The position numbers were made by a program, and so were the translations under genes. This document shows positions 34,411 to 44,156 of a stretch of DNA of 64,000 nt, one piece after another (position 1 is the first letter of the stretch; every line of letters begins with the position of its first letter). The DNA comes from Virgibacillus sp. 7505. Lineage in GTDB: Bacteria; Bacillota; Bacilli; Bacillales; Amphibacillaceae. Location: NCBI RefSeq assembly GCF_002272135.1, contig NZ_NPBF01000026.1, forward strand, positions 26,223 through 90,222, in the 5' to 3' direction. Below the pieces are notes generated by a model. That model was not told the DNA's origin. It saw only the letters and a program-made list of their open reading frames with translations, and ran no database searches.

Positions 34411-34947
34411 TTGCACGTCAAACCAATCGTAACGCTGCTGGAAGCGAATGAGATAGTTTATGCTGTTGGGGGTTCACTGCTGCTGTACTTAAAAGGGCTG
34501 CCAGTTAGTCCAAATGATATGGATATACTAGTAGAGCCTGAGCAGTTTGCCCGTGCAAAAAGAACACTTCAAAACATGGCGGTCATATCGGAAGATAAGC
34601 TGCCGCAGGACCGGTTTCAAACGAAGTCATGTACAACCTTCACTATGTCAGATGGTGTACAAGTGGACTTGATGGCAGGTTTTGCCGTTTCCTATGGAGG
34701 TAATGTTTTAGAGATGCCTTTTACTGCTGTAAGGGATCAGACAATTGCCGGTGTACTGCCGCTAAGCAGTATGGAGGCATGGTACATTATGTACTGGCTG
34801 TTGCCCGGAAAAGAAGGTAAACGTTCTGTAATGGAGCAATACTTCCGCAGTAGCGGGCTAAAGGATCGGCATTATTTACAGCAAGCACTCGAATTTGAAT
34901 TACCGGAAGGTGCCTCCGCGGCAATTCAGGATTTATTAACAATATGA
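34411..34947 (+). CDS. Nucleotidyltransferase-fold protein
   Basis: A 178-residue protein of the minimal nucleotidyltransferase superfamily. The signature is VYAVGGSLLLYLKGLPVSPN followed by DMDILVEP, giving the Gly-Ser and Asp-x-Asp metal motif, with a third acidic residue in GVQVDLMAGF. Such proteins transfer nucleotides to small molecules or proteins, or act as antitoxin-type partners; here no HEPN partner is adjacent. TTG 34411 is the start, with AAAGGAAGG eight bases upstream. It ends before a terminator. Confidence 0.75.
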   Translation: MHVKPIVTLLEANEIVYAVGGSLLLYLKGLPVSPNDMDILVEPEQFARAKRTLQNMAVISEDKLPQDRFQTKSCTTFTMSDGVQVDLMAGFAVSYGGNVLEMPFTAVRDQTIAGVLPLSSMEAWYIMYWLLPGKEGKRSVMEQYFRSSGLKDRHYLQQALEFELPEGASAAIQDLLTI

Positions 34948-34994
34948 AGAAACAGAACTCAATTTAAGTCAAAATAAATTCATAGCTACTACTT

Positions 34995-35023
34995 GAAAAT
35001 CCCTTTCTAAAGGGATTTTTTTG
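34995..35023 (+). terminator. Rho-independent terminator upstream of cyd
   Basis: AAAATCCCTTT pairs with AAAGGGATTTT over a short loop, then Ts. Confidence 0.85.
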
Positions 35024-35057
35024 TTTGTTAACAAAGCTGTGACGATTACGCCACAAA

Positions 35058-35075
35058 TTGTTCAATATTTCACAA
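35058..35075. promoter_or_regulatory. Rex-like operator 1 of cydABCD
   Basis: TTGTTCAATATTTCACAA matches the Rex consensus with two differences in the left arm. It covers the -35 region of the probable promoter (TATACT at 35097-35102). Confidence 0.6.
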
Positions 35076-35117
35076 TCCCAAATAGGAAGACAGGAGTATA
35101 CTAAATGTAACAGGACA

Positions 35118-35135
35118 TTGTGACTAATTTCACAT
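35118..35135. promoter_or_regulatory. Rex-like operator 2 of cydABCD
   Basis: TTGTGACTAATTTCACAT matches the Rex consensus at most positions and lies downstream of the -10 element, 40 bases before cydA. B. subtilis cydABCD is repressed by Rex through several such sites. Confidence 0.72.
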
Positions 35136-35174
35136 AGTTTCCGATAAAATTATGAAAAGAAAGAAGGCGGCAAA

Positions 35175-36575
35175 ATGGATGTTGTAGAGCTTTCGCGTAT
35201 CCAATTTGCATCAACGACGTTGTTCCACTTCCTATTCGTTCCGTTAAGTATAGGATTGGCATTCATCATTGCAATCATGGAAACATTGTATGTTGTCAAA
35301 AAAGACGATAAATATAAAAAAATGGCGAAGTTCTGGGGACATATATTCCTGATCAACTTCGCAGTCGGTGTTGTCACCGGTATATTACAGGAATTCCAAT
35401 TCGGGATGAACTGGTCGGAATACTCCCGTTTTGTAGGGGATGTTTTCGGTGCACCGCTTGCTATTGAAGCGCTGCTGGCATTCTTCATGGAGTCCACTTT
35501 CCTAGGTCTGTGGATTTTCGGTTGGGATCGCTTGCCAAAATGGGTGCATGCATTATGTATTTGGCTTGTATCCCTAGGTACGATTTTCTCTGCATTCTTC
35601 ATTCTGTCTGCGAACTCATTCATGCAGCATCCAGTCGGAGAAGTATTGCAAAATGGCAGACTTGAGATGAATGACTTTCTGGCAATCATGACAAATGGTC
35701 AGCTTTGGGTCGAATTCCCGCATACAGTCTTCGGTTCGTTCGCGACTGGTGCATTATTCATCGTTGGTATTAGTGCCATAGCTCTTTTGCGTAAGAAACA
35801 TGTGGAATTCTATAAAGGTTCCTTTAAGGTTGCTATTGTTGTCGCTTTGATCAGTGGTATCGGTATCGCTTTATCCGGTCATGAGCAGGCATTATATCTT
35901 GTGGAAACACAGCCAATGAAAATGGCTGCCAGTGAGGGTCTTTGGGAAGACAGTGCCGATCCTGCACCTTGGACAGTATTTGCCAATATCGATACCGAAG
36001 CGAAGGAAAATACGGGAGAACTTAAAATCCCTTATATGTTAAGTTTCTTATCTTATGGTACATTCAGCGGTTCAGTAGAAGGCATGAATTCCTTGCAGGA
36101 ACGTTATACAGAGCTATACGGACCTGGCAATTACATCCCGCCTGTCAAAACGACATTCTGGAGTTTCCGTGTCATGACGGTACTAGGCGGAGCAGTTTTA
36201 GCTCTATCTATCTGGGGTGCTTATCTTTATGCACGTAAAAAACTCGTTAATAGCAAATGGTATCTGCGCTTGATGATCGTTGCAATCAGCTTCCCGTTTA
36301 TCGGCAACTCTGCTGGTTGGATCATGACTGAAATCGGTCGTCAGCCATGGGTTGTATTTGGATATATGAAAACAGAGGATGCGGTCAGTGCTGGTGTCAC
36401 AGCTGGAGAAGTTCTTTTCTCCCTCATCACTTTCTCGGCCATGTACTTGATTCTGTTCGCGGTCATGATTACTTTGTTCGTCCGTGAAATCAAAAAAGGG
36501 CCGGAGCATGATGTAGAAGAAACAGAACCAATCGCAGACCCATTCACGAAGGAGGGTCAACATGCTTTCTCTTAA
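35175..36575 (+). CDS. cydA: Cytochrome bd quinol oxidase subunit I
   Basis: The heme-bearing subunit that oxidises quinol and reduces oxygen at the membrane, 466 residues with nine helices. His18 (TTLFHFLFVPLSIG) is the expected heme b595 ligand, GHEQALYLVETQPMKMAA forms the start of the quinol loop and GRQPWVVFGYMKT is the family hallmark. The quinol loop is of the short Gram-positive type. GAAGGCGG precedes the ATG. cydB overlaps it by 14 bases. Two Rex boxes upstream predict induction when NADH builds up at low oxygen. Confidence 0.97.
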   Translation: MDVVELSRIQFASTTLFHFLFVPLSIGLAFIIAIMETLYVVKKDDKYKKMAKFWGHIFLINFAVGVVTGILQEFQFGMNWSEYSRFVGDVFGAPLAIEALLAFFMESTFLGLWIFGWDRLPKWVHALCIWLVSLGTIFSAFFILSANSFMQHPVGEVLQNGRLEMNDFLAIMTNGQLWVEFPHTVFGSFATGALFIVGISAIALLRKKHVEFYKGSFKVAIVVALISGIGIALSGHEQALYLVETQPMKMAASEGLWEDSADPAPWTVFANIDTEAKENTGELKIPYMLSFLSYGTFSGSVEGMNSLQERYTELYGPGNYIPPVKTTFWSFRVMTVLGGAVLALSIWGAYLYARKKLVNSKWYLRLMIVAISFPFIGNSAGWIMTEIGRQPWVVFGYMKTEDAVSAGVTAGEVLFSLITFSAMYLILFAVMITLFVREIKKGPEHDVEETEPIADPFTKEGQHAFS

Positions 36576-37578
36576 TGAATTTTGGTTTATCCTTGTCGCT
36601 GTTTTGTTCGTTGGCTTCTTCTTCCTGGAAGGCTTCGACTTCGGCGTCGGGATTGCAAGTAAATTTGTAGCTAAAGATGATTTGGAAAAACGCGCTTTCA
36701 TCAATTCGATCGGCCCATATTGGGATGCGAATGAAGTATGGCTCATCACAGCTATCGGAGCGATGTTCGCAGCTTTTCCGAACTGGTATGCGTCTATGCT
36801 AAGCGGTTTTTATCTTTGCTTCGCTTTCATTTTGTTCGGTCTGATCGGCCGCGGGGTGGCTTTCGAGTTCCGAGGCAAAGCGGAGCACCCGACGTGGCGC
36901 AAGACTTGGGATTGGGTGATTCTCTTCGGCAGTATCATTCCGCCGCTTGTTTTCGGTATCATGTTCACTGCGTTGATCCAAGGTGTACCGATTGACGAGA
37001 ATATGCACATGCATGCTGGTGTGTCCGATGTCATCAATGTCTATACAGTTCTTGGCGGTGTGACGTTGACAATGCTTTGCGTATGGCACGGTCTTATCTT
37101 CGGAACACTACGTTTAATGGATACGTTACGTGAACGCTGCCGCAGTGCAGCAAAAAAATTGCTGCCAATCAACGCAATTTTATTGGTTGCATTCCTTGGA
37201 ATGACATTTTTTAAGACAGATATGTTCAGTGTCCATGGAAATATTTTAGAGTATCTATTCATGGTCGGTATTCTTGTGTATATCGCATCTGGCTACTTCA
37301 TCACACGAAAACGTGATGGCTGGGCATTCCTGATGTCTGGTTTAATCATGATCCTGTTGATTGCTTCTGTGTTCATTGGTCTATTCCCTCGGGTAATGAT
37401 CAGTTCTATCAGTGAAGCTTACAGCTTGACTGTACAGTCAGCATCATCAGGAGATTATTCATTGAAAGTCATGACCTATATCAGTTTGGCATTGCTGCCA
37501 TTCGTGTTAGGCTATCAAATTTGGAGCTACTACGTTTTCCGTAAACGTGTAGATCATAAGGAGCATATGGAATACTAA
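36562..37578 (+). CDS. cydB: Cytochrome bd quinol oxidase subunit II
   Basis: The structural partner of CydA, 338 residues with about eight membrane helices. Typical sequences are FFLEGFDFGVGI at the N-terminus, GPYWDANEVWLITAIGAMFAAFP and GRGVAFEFRGK. ATG 36562 has GGAGGG six bases upstream and starts inside the end of cydA, so the two are translationally coupled. The stop overlaps the start of cydC by one base (TAATG). Confidence 0.97.
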   Translation: MLSLNEFWFILVAVLFVGFFFLEGFDFGVGIASKFVAKDDLEKRAFINSIGPYWDANEVWLITAIGAMFAAFPNWYASMLSGFYLCFAFILFGLIGRGVAFEFRGKAEHPTWRKTWDWVILFGSIIPPLVFGIMFTALIQGVPIDENMHMHAGVSDVINVYTVLGGVTLTMLCVWHGLIFGTLRLMDTLRERCRSAAKKLLPINAILLVAFLGMTFFKTDMFSVHGNILEYLFMVGILVYIASGYFITRKRDGWAFLMSGLIMILLIASVFIGLFPRVMISSISEAYSLTVQSASSGDYSLKVMTYISLALLPFVLGYQIWSYYVFRKRVDHKEHMEY

Positions 37579-39299
37579 TGGGCAGAAATTTAATGGCTTA
37601 CAAGGGAATAAAAACGGTGCTGGTAGGGCTATCCGCATTGACGCTGCTGCAAGCTGTGGCCATTATCTTTCAAGCGAAATGGCTGGCGGAGGCCATCACG
37701 CACCTATTCCATGGGGAAAGCTTTGTTTCCCAAATACCACTGATAGGCTGCTTTATAGCAGCCTTTCTTGCTAGGCAGCTTTTGCAGCTCATCATAAAAA
37801 AAATATGTTTCCGCTTTGCAGAAGCAACTGTCAAGGATATGCGAAAAGCATTTTTGGAAAGTGTATTCAAGCTGGGACCGCGCTACACAAAACAGGAAGG
37901 AACCGGGAATCTCGTTACCTTTTTGCTGGAGGGAGCAGGTAAGCTACGCGACTATTTGGAGCTGTTTTTGCCAAAGCTCGTTTCCAATATGATTACGCCA
38001 TGGCTTGTACTAGTTTATATCTGGCTGCACGATGGTATTTCTGCTGTCATTTTATTAGTTACCATTCCTATCTTGGTCGCTTTTATGATTTTGCTTGGCT
38101 TAGCCGCACAGAAGAAAATGGACAGTCAGTGGAAGGCTTATCGTATGCTTTCCAATCACTTTGTGGATTCGTTAAGAGGATTGGAAACGTTGAAATTCCT
38201 CGGTCGCAGCAAGGAACACGGTGAGACGATCGAGAAAGTAAGCGGACAGTATCGTAAATCCACGTTAGGTACATTGCGGATTGCGTTTCTTTCCTCGTTT
38301 GCGCTGGATTTGTTCACGCAGCTTGCAATCGCTTTCGTCGCCGTGACACTTGGTCTGCGGTTGATTGATGGAACACTATTGCTGGAGCCAGCATTGATGA
38401 TCCTCCTGCTTGCGCCAGAATATTTTCTTCCGATTCGTGAGGTGGGAAATGATTATCATGCTACGTTGGATGGTAAGGATGCAGGTGACCAGATGCTTGC
38501 TGTTATCAAGGTTGCCAAAGAGAAGCATAAAGGAAATCAAGCAGGTGCTTGGGGAGAAGACAGTGAGCTTGTTTTAAATGATGTGACTGTTATGTACGAC
38601 AATGATCGTCCTGCTTTGTCTGACATAAAGCTAAGCATCAAAGGGAATCAGAAGGTAGGTTTAATTGGAGCAAGTGGTGCCGGTAAGTCAACATTCATTG
38701 ATTTGCTGAGCGGGTTTATTGATCCCGTTTCCGGTCAAATGGAGCTGGATGGAAAGCCTGTGGACTTCTCAGCTGAAGCTTGGCAGAAACAAACAGCTTA
38801 CATTCCGCAGCACCCATTCATATTCCAAGGCAGCATCAAGGACAACGTAAGATTTTATGCGCCGGAAGCTTCGGATGAACGAGTGGAAGAAGCGATTGGT
38901 CATGCTGGTCTAAGGGATGTTGTTGATAGGCTGCCTGAAGGATCCGACACCTTGATTGGGGAAGGAGCCCGTAACTTAAGCGGCGGTCAGGCACAGCGTG
39001 TTGTCTTGGCGAGGGCATTTTTGAGTGACCGTTCGATTGTCCTTTTGGATGAACCTACAGCACAGCTTGATATTGAAACGGAATATGAATTAAAAGAAGT
39101 CATCGAGGAGCTTGCTGCAGAAAAATTATTGTTCTTTGCATCGCATCGACTTCATTGGATGCAGGAAATGGATCTAATTGTTGTCATGGATAACGGAAGA
39201 ATAGCGGAGTGTGGCACGCATGAACAATTAATGGCAAACCGCGGCCAATATGTCCGCTTACTGAAAGCACAAATGGGGGATAATCATGAAGCATCGTGA
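37578..39299 (+). CDS. cydC: ABC exporter CydC, needed for cytochrome bd assembly
   Basis: A half-size ABC exporter of 573 residues: six membrane helices, then an ATPase with Walker A GASGAGKST, signature LSGGQAQR, Walker B IVLLDEPTA and an H-loop in FASHRLHWM. With CydD it forms a heterodimer that exports or handles thiols/heme for cytochrome bd maturation. The ATG overlaps the cydB stop, and AAGGAG lies within the end of cydB. It overlaps cydD by 14 bases. Names follow the B. subtilis operon order. Confidence 0.93.
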   Translation: MGRNLMAYKGIKTVLVGLSALTLLQAVAIIFQAKWLAEAITHLFHGESFVSQIPLIGCFIAAFLARQLLQLIIKKICFRFAEATVKDMRKAFLESVFKLGPRYTKQEGTGNLVTFLLEGAGKLRDYLELFLPKLVSNMITPWLVLVYIWLHDGISAVILLVTIPILVAFMILLGLAAQKKMDSQWKAYRMLSNHFVDSLRGLETLKFLGRSKEHGETIEKVSGQYRKSTLGTLRIAFLSSFALDLFTQLAIAFVAVTLGLRLIDGTLLLEPALMILLLAPEYFLPIREVGNDYHATLDGKDAGDQMLAVIKVAKEKHKGNQAGAWGEDSELVLNDVTVMYDNDRPALSDIKLSIKGNQKVGLIGASGAGKSTFIDLLSGFIDPVSGQMELDGKPVDFSAEAWQKQTAYIPQHPFIFQGSIKDNVRFYAPEASDERVEEAIGHAGLRDVVDRLPEGSDTLIGEGARNLSGGQAQRVVLARAFLSDRSIVLLDEPTAQLDIETEYELKEVIEELAAEKLLFFASHRLHWMQEMDLIVVMDNGRIAECGTHEQLMANRGQYVRLLKAQMGDNHEAS

Positions 39300-41019
39300 C
39301 TGGATCATGCCATATGTTAAACAATATAAATATCGCATGCTGACCATTCTGCTGCTGAGTATGCTGACAGTAGGTTCAGCTGCGGCATTGATGTTCACAT
39401 CTGGCTTTTTGATTTCTAAATCATCACTTCGGCCGGAAAACATCCTGCTCGTATACGTACCGATTGTACTCGTTCGGGCATTTGGTCTTGGTCGCTCTGT
39501 ATTCCGCTATTCCGAACGACTGGTGAGTCATGATTTCATTCTCCGCGTGCTGGCAAAGATGCGGACTAGGCTTTATCATCTGGTCGAGCCGAAGGCAGCT
39601 ACGAGCAAGTCGATGAAAACGGGAGAAGTGCTCGGTATATTGGCGGAGGATATCGAAAGCTTGCAGGATTTGTATCTGCGTACGATTCTGCCGACTGCAT
39701 CCGCTGTCCTTCTATATGTGATCAGTATTTGTGCACTCGGTTACTTTAGTATTGGATTCGCTTTACTTATGGCGATTTATTTCTTCGTGCTGGTTGTTGT
39801 GATGCCGATTTTCTCACTTTTGCATATGCGTGCGGCCAATCAGGCATACAAAAAGGATAAGGACCAGCTGTATCAATATGTAACAGATGGTTTCCTTGGT
39901 ATACATGACTGGCTTTTGAGCGGACAAAAACAGCATTTCTTCAGCCGCTTTTTCAAACGTCAGGAAACACAGGACAAAGCTGATAAACGGTCGAAGAACT
40001 GGTCATATTATCGTGAATTCATCGGACAAATCGTTGTTGCTGCCATGCTGGTCACGATGCTTGCTTTCGGTGCCAGTCTGTTCACGGATGGAAGAATAGC
40101 AGATGTATTCATTGCTGCATTTGTACTTGTCATCATTCCGCTGTCCGAGGCGATTCTACCTGTTTCGAATGCTGTGGAAAAGTACCCACGGTATGAGGAA
40201 TCATTGAATCGTGTCACCGAGCTGGAATCAGATCAGGACACAACCGTTGAGGCTGCAGCCTATGAAGGTTCTTTCGAAAATGTACAGCTGACTATGAATA
40301 GTGTGGATTTTGGATATGAAGAGCAGGGGAGTGTTATCAAAAACCTATCTCTCGAACTGACACAAGGTAAAAAGATTGCCATTATCGGTAAGAGTGGAGC
40401 GGGTAAATCAACATTGCTCAAGCTTTTGCAAGGGATGCTGTTACCAGATTCCGGGACTGTACAAATCAATGGATATGAAGCATCATCCATTCGTCCTGAT
40501 ATGACAAAACTTGTTTCTGTATTGAATCAAAATCCGTATCTTTTCTATACAAGTGTGGCGAATAACTTGCTTTTGGCAAATGAAACAGCCACCGAAGCAG
40601 AAGTGAAAGCTGTTATGAAACAAGTCAAACTGCATGATTTAGTAGCCAGTCAGCCAGAAGGCTATCAGACATCCATGCAAGAAACCGGGCAGCGCTTTTC
40701 TGGCGGAGAACGTCAGCGTATTGCGCTGGCACGGGTATTGCTGCAGGATACACCGATTGTCATGCTGGATGAGCCGACTGTGGGACTTGATCCGATCACT
40801 GAACGAGACCTGCTTGATACGATTTTCAATAGCCTGACGGGTAAGTCCTTGCTGTGGGTAACACATCATCTGGTCGGAATGGAACAGATGGATGAGATCA
40901 TATTCATGGAAGAAGGAAAAATCAAAATGCGCGGAACACATGCACAATTGCTGCAGGAATCAGCGCATTATCGCAAATTATACGAGCTGGACCGGCCGAC
41001 GGCATTCCAGCATGTGTGA
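39286..41019 (+). CDS. cydD: ABC exporter CydD, needed for cytochrome bd assembly
   Basis: The second half-transporter, 577 residues, with six helices and an ATPase (Walker A GKSGAGKST, signature FSGGERQR, Walker B IVMLDEPTV, switch His in WVTHHLVGM). It starts at ATG 39286 inside cydC with GGGGGAT upstream. Gene order cydA-B-C-D with overlaps at each junction is that of B. subtilis, and a strong terminator ends the operon. Confidence 0.93.
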   Translation: MKHRDWIMPYVKQYKYRMLTILLLSMLTVGSAAALMFTSGFLISKSSLRPENILLVYVPIVLVRAFGLGRSVFRYSERLVSHDFILRVLAKMRTRLYHLVEPKAATSKSMKTGEVLGILAEDIESLQDLYLRTILPTASAVLLYVISICALGYFSIGFALLMAIYFFVLVVVMPIFSLLHMRAANQAYKKDKDQLYQYVTDGFLGIHDWLLSGQKQHFFSRFFKRQETQDKADKRSKNWSYYREFIGQIVVAAMLVTMLAFGASLFTDGRIADVFIAAFVLVIIPLSEAILPVSNAVEKYPRYEESLNRVTELESDQDTTVEAAAYEGSFENVQLTMNSVDFGYEEQGSVIKNLSLELTQGKKIAIIGKSGAGKSTLLKLLQGMLLPDSGTVQINGYEASSIRPDMTKLVSVLNQNPYLFYTSVANNLLLANETATEAEVKAVMKQVKLHDLVASQPEGYQTSMQETGQRFSGGERQRIALARVLLQDTPIVMLDEPTVGLDPITERDLLDTIFNSLTGKSLLWVTHHLVGMEQMDEIIFMEEGKIKMRGTHAQLLQESAHYRKLYELDRPTAFQHV

Positions 41020-41048
41020 TCCAAAGCTTTAAAGCTTTGGATTTTTTT
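41020..41048 (+). terminator. Rho-independent terminator of cydABCD
   Basis: TCCAAAGCTTT pairs with AAAGCTTTGGA with almost no loop, then seven Ts. Confidence 0.9.
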
Positions 41049-41050
41049 AT

Positions 41051-41077
41051 GCATAAATCGATAGAAAGCTCATCATA
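41051..41077 (+). promoter_or_regulatory. Possible sigma-G-type forespore promoter of glcU-gdh
   Basis: GCATA and CATCATA match the sigma-G -35 (GHATR) and -10 (CATNHTA) patterns exactly, but the spacing is 15 bases, shorter than the usual 17-18. In B. subtilis the gdh operon is sigma-G dependent, which supports a forespore role here. Confidence 0.4.
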
Positions 41078-41112
41078 CTACCGGTAAAGCAAAATCGAAA
41101 TGGAGTGACGTG

Positions 41113-42775
<1,663 letters not shown>

Positions 42776-42821
42776 ACATTAAAAAGACAATGCCCCATGG
42801 GCATTGTCTTTTTAATGTTCA
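42776..42821. terminator. Bidirectional terminator between gdh and the SDR gene
   Basis: AACATTAAAAAGACAATGCC and its perfect complement flank a 5-base centre; A and T runs within the stem allow use in both directions. Its right edge overlaps the stop of the convergent gene. Confidence 0.92.
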
Positions 42822-43552
42822 TAAATCATTTTGCGTGTCATGCCGCCGTCTACAACAATATTTTCACCGTTGATGAAGTTATTTTCAGCTGATGTCAGGA
42901 ATATGCATGCTCTGGCGATATCTGATGGTGTTCCGACACGTTTTGATGGGTGCTGATCATGATCGATAGGACGCAGGCTATCATATTCCTTCGTTTCGAT
43001 CCAGCCTGGGCTGATGCTGTTTACCGTAATGTAGTCATCCTGCAATGACATAGAAAGTGCATGCGTAAGAGCGACAATGCCGCCTTTAGTAGCAGCATAT
43101 GCTTCCGTATCAGGTTCCGACATGGTTGCACGAGTCGATGCAATATTCACGATCGAGCCGCCTTTTCCGCTTTGTTTCATATATCCTGCAGCTTCTCTGC
43201 TGGCTAGGAAAGTGCCGCGCAAATTTGTATTGATGATGCTATCCCATTCTTCGACCTCTAGTTCAAACATATTCTTGAATGCACTGATACCAGCGTTGTT
43301 AATCAAAATATCAATCTGTCCAAAATGGTCAAAGGCTTGCTTCATAAAGTCAGTCACGTCCTGGTGATTCCGCATGTCGGCCTGAAGGGCGAGTCCTTCT
43401 CCTGCCATTTCCTGTACAGTTTGTTCGGCAGCTGCATGATCCAGATCAACTGCAGCTACTTTTGCTCCTTTAGCGGCATACTGAAGAGCAACCGCCTTTC
43501 CGATTCCATTTCCTGCTCCAGTTACGACGACCACTTTGTCTGTAAAATCCAT
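42812..43552 (-). CDS. Short-chain dehydrogenase/reductase
   Basis: A classical SDR of 246 residues: TGAGNGIG for NAD(P), Asp at the end of strand 2 (AAVDLDHAA), which favours NAD, NNAGISAF, catalytic Ser in NIASTRATMSEPD and YAATKGG. The C-terminus VDGGMTRKMIYEH is typical of dehydrogenases of the 3-oxoacyl or polyol type; the substrate cannot be named. ATG 43552 is preferred, nine bases after AAAGG; the ATG at 43561 abuts that site and would overlap the upstream gene. It follows the phosphodiesterase gene by five bases, so they form an operon. Confidence 0.85.
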   Translation of the reverse strand: MDFTDKVVVVTGAGNGIGKAVALQYAAKGAKVAAVDLDHAAAEQTVQEMAGEGLALQADMRNHQDVTDFMKQAFDHFGQIDILINNAGISAFKNMFELEVEEWDSIINTNLRGTFLASREAAGYMKQSGKGGSIVNIASTRATMSEPDTEAYAATKGGIVALTHALSMSLQDDYITVNSISPGWIETKEYDSLRPIDHDQHPSKRVGTPSDIARACIFLTSAENNFINGENIVVDGGMTRKMIYEH

Positions 43553-43557
43553 TACAT

Positions 43558-44064
43558 TCATCCTTTCTTATCTTTGTAAAAAATATGTTTTAAAGACCAT
43601 GTACCATCTTCTTGAACAATCAATTCGCCGAATGAGAATTGCTCCTGCCGCCGTTTATCTGTTGGTGAGCCGGGATTGAAAAGAACAAGATCCGCTTCTT
43701 CCTTATGAATGGGAATATGTGAGTGGCCGAAGATAAGCAGATCAATATGTTCGTCTTCAAATGCTGCCTTCGCGCGCTGTTCAGTCGTTTTTCCTTTCCC
43801 GTGTCCATGTATTACCCCAACTTTCACTCCATGAAAGGTAAGGAGCTGTTTTTTTGGTAATGTATCAATGAGCTCGGGACTGTCTATGTTTCCGGAAACA
43901 GCTGTAACTGGAGCGAAAGATGCAAGGGAATCAAGAACCCGGCTATCCTGAAGATCACCAGCATGGATGATATGGTCAGCCTGCTCCAGATGGGGGAGCA
44001 ATGCAGCTGGCCAAACCTTTGCCATACGCGGCATATGTGTGTCAGCTAAGATAGTGATTCGCAT
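43558..44064 (-). CDS. Metallophosphoesterase, YfcE/MJ0936 family
   Basis: A 168-residue phosphodiesterase with all metal motifs: ADTHMPR (Asp and His), HAGDLQD, SGNIDSPE, HGHGKGK and GHSHIPIH. The family hydrolyses phosphodiesters in vitro; its cell role is not clear. ATG 44064 is nine residues inside the open frame and is chosen because GGAGGG lies seven bases upstream. It is the first gene of a two-gene unit with the SDR. Confidence 0.87.
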   Translation of the reverse strand: MRITILADTHMPRMAKVWPAALLPHLEQADHIIHAGDLQDSRVLDSLASFAPVTAVSGNIDSPELIDTLPKKQLLTFHGVKVGVIHGHGKGKTTEQRAKAAFEDEHIDLLIFGHSHIPIHKEEADLVLFNPGSPTDKRRQEQFSFGELIVQEDGTWSLKHIFYKDKKG

Positions 44065-44117
44065 CAGCTTCCCTCCAATCAATCTCATAATACCCTAAAG
44101 CACGTTACAGCAATCAT

Positions 44118-44153
44118 AAAAAAACCGCTCACCCCATCAAGGGGGAGCGGTTG
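44118..44153 (-). terminator. Rho-independent terminator after the murA paralogue
   Basis: On the minus strand ACCGCTCCCCC pairs with GGGGTGAGCGGT and is followed by seven Ts. Confidence 0.9.
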
Positions 44154-44156
44154 ATG

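Noticed and set aside
35036..35056. Third Rex-like site before cydA (TGTGACGATTACGCCACA region)
   Set aside because: The arms are spaced two bases too far apart for the Rex consensus.
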